A stretch of DNA of 48,456 nt, taken from positions 1 through 48,456 of the forward strand of contig JADHTJ010000018.1 in the NCBI GenBank assembly GCA_016785015.1, read 5' to 3'. Positions 41,782-48,456 of this stretch are shown piece by piece; the first letter of the stretch is position 1; each line of letters opens with the position of its first letter. The translations under genes and the position numbers were made by a program. The notes beneath the pieces are model-generated. The model was not told where the DNA came from. It ran no database searches and worked only from the letters and a program-made list of their open reading frames with translations. The DNA comes from Anaerolineales bacterium (GTDB lineage: Bacteria; Chloroflexota; Anaerolineae; Anaerolineales; UBA11858).

Positions 41782-42951
41782 CTAACCACAATACTTAATC
41801 GCCGTCTCAGCCAGCACATACGCCAGGTCGATGGTAGATTGGATATCCACCCACTCCTCGGCGCTGTGCAGTCCATAACCTGTGGGGCCGATAAGCACGG
41901 TTTCCATGCCAGCTTCGGCGAATAAGGCCGCGTCGGTCCAGAAGGTTTGCCCTCGGTGTGGGGGTTTGTGTCCCAAACGGTTTTGCAATGCCCCTTCGAG
42001 AACTTGTACAATTTGGGCATCTTCAGCAACCACAAAAGGCTCGCGCCGAAATGTGGGTTCAACTGTGGCCTTGAAGGTTTCATCAGCTGCCGCTAAACGG
42101 TCGATGATCTCTTGTAATTCAGCCGTAGCCTGTTCTTGAGTCTCTCCGGGGGCAGTACGACGTTCCATTTGCAGCAAACAGCTCGCAGCGTAGATACTGA
42201 CCTCCTTCCCGCCTCGCAGACGAGCCGCATGAAGGGAAGGGGGGCCTGTGAGAGGATGTCCCTCTCGTTTTAGTAATTCCTGTTCCAAAATTTCAAGCTG
42301 ACTCAAGAATCGCCCCATGCGCATGTTGGCATCGATGCCCTCGGCGTAGCGGCTGCCATGCGCCGCCCGGCCGGCGGTCTCAACATCGTACCAAATGAAC
42401 CCGCGATGCGCCCGGCAAATCTGCATTTCGGTTGGCTCGGTGACGATCACCGCATCAGCCGAAAATTGCTCGATCAGCGCCTCGGTGCCGATGCTGGCGA
42501 ACTCCTCATCAGCCACACCAGTGATTAACAGATCACCCCCCAGCGTGATGCCCGCATCGACAAAGGCCTTAGCAACGGCCATCATGGCTGCCAGACTGGC
42601 CTTCATATCCTGGGAACCGCGGCCATAGAGACGGCCTTCTTTGATCTGCGCTCCAAAGGGATCAATGGTCATCCCTTCCACGCCGACGGTATCCATATGG
42701 GCGTTCAAAAGCAGCGAACGCCCGTCTCCGCTTCCTTTAAGTACACCCACTGTATTGGCACGCGTTGGCTCAATTTCATGAAAAGTTGTTTCGAGCCCCA
42801 ATTTTTCAAGCTCCTCGGCAACATAAGCGCCCAGCTCAGCTTCGCCCTTGCCCTCGGGAGTAAGCGAGGGGTTCACCGAGTTAATGCCCACCATCTTCTT
42901 AAGTGTCTCGATTAGATATTGCTCATCAATTGCGTATGCTTTTTCACTCAT
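41782..42951 (-). CDS. M20-family metallopeptidase (ArgE/DapE-like)
   Basis: A 389-aa zinc-dependent deacylase or peptidase. The metal ligand motifs are LLLNAHMDTVG (His and Asp), GRGSQDMKASL (bridging Asp) and VADEEFASIG (the EE pair). A dimerisation insert lies at about 180-290. Its substrate (acetylornithine, succinyl-diaminopimelate, or a dipeptide) cannot be read from these motifs. AGGAG lies 7 bp before the ATG. It is probably cotranscribed with the PLP enzyme gene. Confidence 0.87.
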   Translation of the reverse strand: MSEKAYAIDEQYLIETLKKMVGINSVNPSLTPEGKGEAELGAYVAEELEKLGLETTFHEIEPTRANTVGVLKGSGDGRSLLLNAHMDTVGVEGMTIDPFGAQIKEGRLYGRGSQDMKASLAAMMAVAKAFVDAGITLGGDLLITGVADEEFASIGTEALIEQFSADAVIVTEPTEMQICRAHRGFIWYDVETAGRAAHGSRYAEGIDANMRMGRFLSQLEILEQELLKREGHPLTGPPSLHAARLRGGKEVSIYAASCLLQMERRTAPGETQEQATAELQEIIDRLAAADETFKATVEPTFRREPFVVAEDAQIVQVLEGALQNRLGHKPPHRGQTFWTDAALFAEAGMETVLIGPTGYGLHSAEEWVDIQSTIDLAYVLAETAIKYCG

Positions 42952-43003
42952 TCATTTCTCCTTTGTGACAGAAAATTCGCAACTTCGATGCCTGCCTCCC
43001 TAG

Positions 43004-43071
43004 CCCCCAACTTTTGGGGGAACCTTTACTTCCCCCACGCCGAAGGCCTGCCTCTGACATGGCGTTGGGGG
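43004..43071. repeat. CCCCCAAC/GTTGGGGG-type hairpins
   Basis: CCCCCAACTTTTGGGGG (43004-43020) is a short hairpin. CCCCCACGCC (43032-43041) pairs with GGCGTTGGGGG (43061-43071). They lie between the divergent M20 and phosphatase genes; repeats of this look are common in intergenic DNA of such genomes. Confidence 0.55.
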
Positions 43072-43142
43072 ACAAAAGGGGTAGCAGAGGTAAGATGCTA
43101 CACCATGTCCCCATCCACAAATATGGAGTATTATATACCCAT

Positions 43143-43796
43143 ATGCCTACGATCTTGCTCATCAGACACGGAGAAAATGAATACGTTGCTAAGGGTCGCC
43201 TGGCTGGTCGGCTGCCTGGCGTGCACCTCAATGAAAAGGGTGTAACTCAAGCCCAAGAATTGGGGAAAGCTCTCGTCAATGCACCCGTAAAAGCTGTCTA
43301 CGCCAGCCCATTGGATCGGACCATAGAGACCGCTCAACCAATCGCTGAAGCACTAGGCCAGGAAGTCATTAAAGAACCGGGTTTGCTGGAAGTAGACTTC
43401 GGCACATGGCAAGATAAAACGCTGAAGCAGTTGCGTCGCCGCAAATTATGGAGGACGGTGCAGAACAGCCCATCGCTGACACGTTTCCCAGAAGGCGAGA
43501 CCTTCGCTGACGCCCAACAGCGCATTGTTGGCGCGATCGAAAAGTTGAGTAAAAAACACAAAGCCCAAGATTTGATCGTCTGCGTCTCTCACAGCGATAT
43601 CATTAAGCTGGCCATTGCCTACTATTTGGGAGTACATATCGACCTCTTCCAACGTCTGATGATCGCACCAGCGTCCATCTCAACCTTGCATATGGGCGAA
43701 GGCTGGGCACGGGTGATCAACTACAACCATGGTATCAACTTTGGCTTTCCAGAACATGATTCCAAACCCAAACCGAAGCGGAAGTCAAATAAGTGA
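43143..43796 (+). CDS. Histidine phosphatase (MSMEG_4193-like putative phosphomutase)
   Basis: A 217-aa branch-1 histidine phosphatase. The catalytic motif is LLIRHGENEY (RHG at about residues 8-10), with the second His in VCVSHSDIIK. The start at 43143 begins directly before the first strand; GGAG is about 14 bp away, a little far. In Actinobacteria, MSMEG_4193-like phosphatases stand next to DUF3090 and SCO1664-type genes. The same order is found here, which supports the assignment and suggests a joint but still unknown pathway. Confidence 0.87.
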   Translation: MPTILLIRHGENEYVAKGRLAGRLPGVHLNEKGVTQAQELGKALVNAPVKAVYASPLDRTIETAQPIAEALGQEVIKEPGLLEVDFGTWQDKTLKQLRRRKLWRTVQNSPSLTRFPEGETFADAQQRIVGAIEKLSKKHKAQDLIVCVSHSDIIKLAIAYYLGVHIDLFQRLMIAPASISTLHMGEGWARVINYNHGINFGFPEHDSKPKPKRKSNK

Positions 43797-43880
43797 CTCT
43801 GGTATACTAAAAAACACAATCAATCTATCGTTGCGACTTTGCGTCTCTGCGTTAAATCATTTTACAAATCGGAATTGAAC

Positions 43881-44471
43881 ATGCCTCAAGAAGAATACAA
43901 CCTACAACCCGTAGATCACATTACCACAGACGCCATCGGCCCCACCGGACAGCGCGTTTTTTATATTCAGGCACAGAAAGGCCATCAAACGGTCACCCTT
44001 ATCGCCGAGAAATTTCAAGTACAATCGCTGGCCGTGGGAGTCGAACGCTTTTTGGCTGAAATTGCCGAAAAATACCCAGAGCTCCCCTCTGCATCTCCAG
44101 ACTATATCGAAGATACCATGCGCATCCGCCCACCTGTGGATCCTGTATTCCGCATCGCCAACATTGGGCTAGGGTTCAACATCGACGAAGATTTGATCGT
44201 TCTGGTCATCCATGAGTTGATCCCCGAACTTGAGCTGGATGAAGATGATGATCTTCTTATCGATATTGATGATGACATTGAGTCCGATGAACCTGAAATA
44301 GACCCCAGCGTGGCGCGTTTCTGGTGTACCCGTTCTCAATTGATGGCGCTGGGTCATTGGGGAATCGAAGTCGCCTCTCGAGGGCGTCCGCTTTGCCCCC
44401 AATGTGGTGAGCCGGAGGAACCCGAAGGCCATTTCTGCGTGAAGAAGAATGGTGGCCACCGCCGCGAGTAG
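43881..44471 (+). CDS. DUF3090 family protein
   Basis: A 196-aa protein. The N-terminal part (VDHITTDAIGPTGQRVFYIQ) and the C-terminal zinc-binding part (FWCTRSQLMALGHWGIEV, then PLCPQCGEPEEPEGHFC) are characteristic of DUF3090. A highly acidic stretch lies between them (about 125-155; LELDEDDDLLIDIDDDIESD). The start at 43881 is preferred because codons upstream of it are repeat-like sequence. It lies 84 bp after the phosphatase gene and 29 bp before the SCO1664-like gene. Function unknown. Confidence 0.88.
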   Translation: MPQEEYNLQPVDHITTDAIGPTGQRVFYIQAQKGHQTVTLIAEKFQVQSLAVGVERFLAEIAEKYPELPSASPDYIEDTMRIRPPVDPVFRIANIGLGFNIDEDLIVLVIHELIPELELDEDDDLLIDIDDDIESDEPEIDPSVARFWCTRSQLMALGHWGIEVASRGRPLCPQCGEPEEPEGHFCVKKNGGHRRE

Positions 44472-44500
44472 AACATCCTTATTGGCAAAATAAATATCCT

Positions 44501-45241
44501 TTGACCCAAGAACAGAACACACTCTCGTTTGAAAAAGTCCTCGCAGCTCTCCAGCGCGGGGACTTATCCCTTGAGGGAGAATTCGTACACGGCCACAACT
44601 ACACCTTTTTGATCCAGGTACAAAACCAAGAAGAATCCATTCGAGCTGTGTACAAACCTCAAAAGGGCGAACAACCACTCTGGGATTTTCCCGACGACAC
44701 CCTGGCGCATCGAGAAGCCTCGGCGTATCTGGTCAGTCAGGCGTTGGGGTGGAATTTCGTCCCGCCAACCGTTTTCCGGGAAGATGGTCCCTACGGCCCG
44801 GGTTCCGTGCAGTTCTTTATCGATCACGATCCAAATTACCACTACTTCAATTTGCGCGACGAAGATTTCCAACGCCTGCCCCCCGTGGTGCTTTTTGACC
44901 TGCTAATCAACAACGCCGACCGCAAAGGCAGTCATATGCTCTTTGGGCCAGAGAAAGAGCTCTGGTTGATCGATCATGGTTTGTGTTTCAATGTGGATGA
45001 AAAACTGAGAACAGTGATCTGGGATTTTGCTGGACAGCCAATTCCTCAAGATCTTAGAGACGATCTGGTTACGTTCAAAGATGCTCTGGGCTCACCTTCT
45101 GAGTGGGTTTCCGCTGTGGAAGAACATCTTGCCTCCAATGAGATCTCAGCACTTCAAGCCCGCGCCGAGCGTCTGATCAAAATGGATTATTTCCCCTACC
45201 CACCGCAAGATCGTAGGGCTTATCCCTTCCCCCCACTATAA
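44501..45241 (+). CDS. SCO1664 family protein (PI3/PI4-kinase-like fold)
   Basis: A 246-aa protein of the SCO1664 group, whose members have a kinase-like fold. ATP-site features are RAVYKPQKGEQPLWDF (lysine), LLINNADRKGSHML (catalytic loop with Asn and Asp) and LIDHGLCF (metal-binding Asp). The start is TTG at 44501, with only a weak ribosome site. It is the third gene of the phosphatase/DUF3090/SCO1664 trio, so co-function is likely. The substrate is unknown. Confidence 0.87.
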   Translation: MTQEQNTLSFEKVLAALQRGDLSLEGEFVHGHNYTFLIQVQNQEESIRAVYKPQKGEQPLWDFPDDTLAHREASAYLVSQALGWNFVPPTVFREDGPYGPGSVQFFIDHDPNYHYFNLRDEDFQRLPPVVLFDLLINNADRKGSHMLFGPEKELWLIDHGLCFNVDEKLRTVIWDFAGQPIPQDLRDDLVTFKDALGSPSEWVSAVEEHLASNEISALQARAERLIKMDYFPYPPQDRRAYPFPPL

Positions 45242-45248
45242 CTGACTT

Positions 45249-46268
45249 ATGGTCCCTCCACAGGAAACTACGAAACTGAGTGCGGCTCTCGCCGGCGATC
45301 AACATGCCTTTGGTCAAGTTGTGGAACCATATCGCAATGAATTGATCGCTCATTGTTATCGCTTTACCGGCTCGATGCAAGATGCAGAGGACATGGTGCA
45401 AGAGACATTGTTGCGAGCCTGGCGCAAACGAGCTACTTATGCCAGGAGGGCTACATTTCGAGCATGGTTGTACAAAATCGCCACGAATGCCTGCCTGGAC
45501 TCTTTGAAAAAGAGTTCACGGCGCACACTGCCATCATCTAAATATCCCGCGGCAAACCCAGACGAACCTTTCGCCCCCCCAATCCATGAGCCAATCTGGC
45601 TGGAACCAATTCCCGATGAGTTGCTGGCTGAGATAAGTACCACACCCGAAGCGCGTTACAGTATCCAAGAGAGCATTACTCTGGCATTTACCATTGCGCT
45701 GCAAACCCTGCCCCCTCGTCAACGAGCCGTCTTATTGTTAAGGGATGTTCTGGGTTGGCGCTCCCGTGAAACCGCGGAGACTCTCGATATTTCTCTGTCA
45801 GCCGCGAACAGTGCACTTTTCCGAGCAAGACAGACCTTGGAAAAAACTGGCTCATTTCAGCGCTATCGTAAGCCACGTGAAACAGTTGACTCTCTCCTGG
45901 AGCAATATATCAAAGCCTGGGAAAACGCAGACATTGACGGTCTGGTCAGCCTGATCAAAGAAGATGCTAGCTTTGTGATGCCCCCTTCACCATCCTGGTA
46001 CTCTGGACGAGATGCGATCGCAACGGCTATCAACAATATGCTCTTTACAGGCGACGCAGGCGGTCGCTGGCGATTAAGAATGACGAGAGCAAATGCACAA
46101 CCCGCCTTTGGATTCTATCAACGTGATGAATCGAGTGGAGAATTCCGCGCCTTTGGAATACAGGTTCTAACGTTTGATGGCGAAGAAATTGCTACGATCA
46201 GCCACTTCTTACTGCCCGGATTGTTCCAAAGATTCGGATTGCCCGAAAAGATAAGTCCCCGGGGGTAG
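45249..46268 (+). CDS. ECF sigma factor with C-terminal SnoaL-like domain
   Basis: A 339-aa sigma factor. Region 2 (about 15-85; HCYRFTGSMQDAEDMVQETLLRA) and region 4 (about 145-205; LPPRQRAVLLLRDVLGWRS) are followed by a SnoaL-like domain (about 215-335; LLEQYIKAWENADIDGLVSL). This build is that of SigG-like ECF factors, in which the C-terminal domain replaces a separate anti-sigma factor. It follows the SCO1664-like gene by 7 bp and is followed by a strong terminator. It is quite different from the short sigma factor at 3950, so it is not the first candidate for the promoter motifs. Confidence 0.9.
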   Translation: MVPPQETTKLSAALAGDQHAFGQVVEPYRNELIAHCYRFTGSMQDAEDMVQETLLRAWRKRATYARRATFRAWLYKIATNACLDSLKKSSRRTLPSSKYPAANPDEPFAPPIHEPIWLEPIPDELLAEISTTPEARYSIQESITLAFTIALQTLPPRQRAVLLLRDVLGWRSRETAETLDISLSAANSALFRARQTLEKTGSFQRYRKPRETVDSLLEQYIKAWENADIDGLVSLIKEDASFVMPPSPSWYSGRDAIATAINNMLFTGDAGGRWRLRMTRANAQPAFGFYQRDESSGEFRAFGIQVLTFDGEEIATISHFLLPGLFQRFGLPEKISPRG

Positions 46269-46315
46269 CCGATGACTCATCAAGCTATCAATTGATTTAC
46301 TAACTCATAGAAAGT

Positions 46316-46362
46316 CCTGAAAATAGGGAGTGGGGGCTTCGCTCCCACCCCCTATTTTCAGG
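46316..46362. terminator. Strong bidirectional hairpin
   Basis: CCTGAAAATAGGG (46316-46328) pairs perfectly with CCCTATTTTCAGG (46350-46362), with an inner GTGGG/CCCAC stem around CTTCG. It lies between convergent genes and likely ends both transcripts. Confidence 0.75.
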
Positions 46363-46449
46363 GTTAATTCTCTTTGGGTTGCGTAACATCAATTACTAAC
46401 TAAAGTTACGCACTTACTCTCCGCTCTGGGTGCCGAGTAAATTCAGTTA

Positions 46450-46698
46450 CTACCCTTCATTGATGGCCTTGGCCTCACTGTATCCATCATAGGCGAAGAA
46501 GATATTCATAAAGAACACCGTGCCAAACATTATGGGGTACAGACTTGGGGCAGCGGCCTTGACCTGGAACTCAAGCCAGGTCAGTACCAATGCACCGATC
46601 GTCAATCCGATTCCGAGGGCCTTTCGGTTCCCATTATAGAGGGTCCCAGCGCCCATAAGGAAGAAGTTCAATAACGCAGCAAGCCATAGTTTTTTCAT
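46450..46698 (-). CDS. Small membrane protein, 82 aa
   Basis: An 82-aa protein with two to three predicted membrane helices (about 3-20, 28-46 and 53-68). The first helix with LMGAGTLYNGNRKALGIGL resembles the glycine-rich hairpin of TM2-type proteins. ATG 46698 has AGGAG upstream, whereas an earlier in-frame start lacks one. It is divergent from homoserine dehydrogenase, 85 bp away. Function unknown. Confidence 0.75.
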   Translation of the reverse strand: MKKLWLAALLNFFLMGAGTLYNGNRKALGIGLTIGALVLTWLEFQVKAAAPSLYPIMFGTVFFMNIFFAYDGYSEAKAINEG

Positions 46699-46783
46699 AA
46701 TACAATACTCCTTGTGTGATGATATTCTGCTTATATGACGACAGAACATTCAAAAACTACGCGAAATTGGTATAGGAGAAATC

Positions 46784-47791
46784 ATGTCCCATTACAAACT
46801 GGCTTTCCTAGGGTTTGGCAACGTAGGCAAAGCCTTTGCAGAGTTACTGCTCAACAAACAGGCGGAGATTCAAGCCCAACACGGAATCATTTTCTCCGTG
46901 GTTGGCATTACCACCGGTAGACACGGCATGGTCATTGACCCAAATGGAATCGATCTGCTCGATGCTCTCAAGAAAGTAAATGCTGGAGAATGCCTCTCTC
47001 CAAGCTCCAACCCTCAAGATTTCATCAAAGAGTGCACGGCCGATATTCTCTTTGAGTCTATCCCCGTCAATTATCAGAGTGGCCAACCAGCGGTGGATTT
47101 GATACACGAAGCATTAGAGTCTGAGATGCACGTTGTTACGGCAAACAAAGGACCGGTTGTGCACGCCTACCGTGAGTTGACCGACTTGGCTGAAGCCAAG
47201 GGGCGCAAATTCTTCTTCGAGTCGGCGGTGATGGATGGGGCGCCAGTCTTTGCCCTGTTCCGCGAGACCTTGCCGGTGGCAAATTTATTAGCTTTCCGTG
47301 GCGTGCTCAACTCGACCACCAACCTATTGCTAACCCTAATGGAAGAGGGCCAAAGTTTCGAGAAAGCCGTAGCATACGCTCAATCGATTGGCATCGCCGA
47401 GACAGACCCCAGCGGCGACATTGACGGTTGGGACGCGGCCATCAAAGTGTGTGCCCTGACAACGGTGCTTATGGGCATCCCGCTCCAGCCCGGGGATGTT
47501 GATCGCACTGGAATCCGCGGTATCAGTCAGTCCGATATCGCTGAAGCTAAGGCTGAGGGAAAACGCTGGAAATTAGTTTGTGAAGCCATTCGGGAACAAG
47601 ACTTCGTCCGGGCACGCGTGGCACCCCAAAAGGTAAGTGTCGAATCACCCCTTTACGGGGTCATGGGTACAACGTCCATAATAGAGTTCGAATCCGACGT
47701 GCTCGGAAAACTTTCCCTGATCGAATCTGACCCCAGTCCATACACTACGGCATATGGGATGCTGGCTGACTTCATCAATGCAGTAAAATAG
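46784..47791 (+). CDS. hom: Homoserine dehydrogenase
   Basis: A 335-aa NAD(P)-dependent oxidoreductase that makes homoserine from aspartate semialdehyde in threonine and methionine synthesis. It has the Rossmann motif GFGNVGKAF, the substrate-site VVTANKGPVV and the family signature FRGVLNSTTNLLL ... IAETDPSGDIDGWDAAIK. It lacks the C-terminal ACT domain of longer homologues, so it is probably not regulated by threonine binding there. AGGAG lies before the ATG. Confidence 0.92.
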   Translation: MSHYKLAFLGFGNVGKAFAELLLNKQAEIQAQHGIIFSVVGITTGRHGMVIDPNGIDLLDALKKVNAGECLSPSSNPQDFIKECTADILFESIPVNYQSGQPAVDLIHEALESEMHVVTANKGPVVHAYRELTDLAEAKGRKFFFESAVMDGAPVFALFRETLPVANLLAFRGVLNSTTNLLLTLMEEGQSFEKAVAYAQSIGIAETDPSGDIDGWDAAIKVCALTTVLMGIPLQPGDVDRTGIRGISQSDIAEAKAEGKRWKLVCEAIREQDFVRARVAPQKVSVESPLYGVMGTTSIIEFESDVLGKLSLIESDPSPYTTAYGMLADFINAVK

Positions 47792-47796
47792 GTGTT

Positions 47797-48456
47797 ATGA
47801 GCCCACTCCAAGAACTAAATTGCGTAAATTGCGGCGCTATCGTAGCTGTTGATCGACCCAAAGGCGCGGTGGTGAGCTGCGAATATTGTGGAACATCTTT
47901 CCGCGTGCCATCAACCATGACCCCGCAGCCCGAATTGGGTGACCTGATCTTAGGTGCAGATTTCCGCGAACCCAAGGTTCCCGGTTGGATAATCTCCTAC
48001 GAAGATAAAGTTGAATTCAAAAATGAGCATGTTCCCGAACTGTGGGCCAATTTCCCGCCTGCAGATGTGATATCCCCAGTAATTCGCACGCCCGCCCCTT
48101 TTGATGATTTTGACGTCAGCGTGACCATCCGTTTTATTAAGGGAAATTATGAACAAATCAGTGCGGGCTTGGAGTTGCGCTACGGCGATGAAGGGGATTA
48201 TGTTTTCCGCATCTCGGCTCAAGGCACCTTCCAGATCGGGTGGCACAAAGAGAAAGAGTGGGGCGACACGTTGATGAGTTGGACTAGTCACCCAAACTTG
48301 CGAACCGAAATGGGCGATCCGAATCGGCTGCGGGTTGTGCTGCGGGGGGAAAGAATTCGCGTTTACTTGAATGGCGTGCTGGCGACTTCGCTGCGGGATG
48401 ATCACTTCTCATTGGGGTTGATCCGAGTTGTCATCTCTCCTGGAAGTGATAAACCC
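47797..48456 (+). CDS. Zinc-ribbon protein with lectin/glucanase-like domain (truncated by window end)
   Basis: The reading frame is open from ATG 47797 to the window end (220 codons). The N-terminus is a four-cysteine zinc ribbon (CVNC, then CEYC). Residues from about 90 on have a beta-rich stretch (FDDFDVSVTIRFIKGNYEQI, GLELRYGDEGDYVFRIS, RVYLNGVLA) like concanavalin-type jelly-roll domains. It starts 5 bp after hom and is probably cotranscribed. The C-terminal part lies outside the window, so a further domain may follow. Confidence 0.8.
   Translation, partial: MSPLQELNCVNCGAIVAVDRPKGAVVSCEYCGTSFRVPSTMTPQPELGDLILGADFREPKVPGWIISYEDKVEFKNEHVPELWANFPPADVISPVIRTPAPFDDFDVSVTIRFIKGNYEQISAGLELRYGDEGDYVFRISAQGTFQIGWHKEKEWGDTLMSWTSHPNLRTEMGDPNRLRVVLRGERIRVYLNGVLATSLRDDHFSLGLIRVVISPGSDKP

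Overview
The window (about 48 kb, moderate GC) looks like a chromosomal piece of a Chloroflexota bacterium, most likely class Anaerolineae. This is inferred from gene content (DUF3090/SCO1664-type genes, an HU-like protein of Chloroflexi type, many FHA, Ser/Thr kinase and Hsp70-like genes) and from many dispersed intergenic inverted repeats. No rRNA, tRNA, CRISPR array or transposase is visible.

Layout. 0.1-1.3 kb: an Ada-type alkylation repair gene. 1.4-3.8 kb (+): a small Zn-finger protein, a double-FHA protein and an M50-type membrane metalloprotease with a PqqD-like domain. 3.9-6.3 kb (+): an ECF sigma factor, a small protein with an NHLP/Os1348-like C-terminus, and an M16 peptidase. 6.4-24 kb (-): the unusual part of the window. 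It holds seven acidic, cysteine-free proteins that share a ~60-residue N-terminal region (QPEE ... THEPGARVE ... QAEAVEGALTEAM) but diverge afterwards, three adjacent radical SAM enzymes, two paralogous Cx2Cx3C proteins and a HerA/VirB4-like ATPase. 24-31 kb: an Hsp70-FHA fusion (-), a Ser/Thr kinase with TPR-like repeats, a GyrA-C-terminal-like protein and a second Hsp70-like protein (+). 31-40.4 kb (+): a wHTH/nucleotidyltransferase pair, a frameshifted HU-like gene, and a close-packed operon of two SF1 helicases, three uncharacterised proteins and RarA. 40.4-48.5 kb: a trans-sulfuration PLP enzyme, an M20 peptidase, the histidine phosphatase/DUF3090/SCO1664 trio, a SnoaL-tailed sigma factor, a small membrane protein, homoserine dehydrogenase and a truncated Zn-ribbon protein.

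Main result. Four genes share a two-part upstream motif, GTTACTTTTT - 12 bp - CGAC(T/A)AA, with exactly the same spacing. One copy lies in the last codons of the ECF sigma gene, in front of the NHLP-like gene. The other three lie in front of acidic proteins A, E and G on the opposite strand. The motif has the form of an ECF promoter and ties the two gene blocks into one predicted regulon. I infer a previously undescribed, RiPP-like protein modification system: sigma factor, leader-bearing substrates, three radical SAM modifying enzymes, two candidate proteases (M50 with PqqD-like domain, M16) and an ATPase, possibly for export. The chemistry and purpose are unknown. The substrates have no cysteine, so thioether or lanthionine chemistry on them is excluded.
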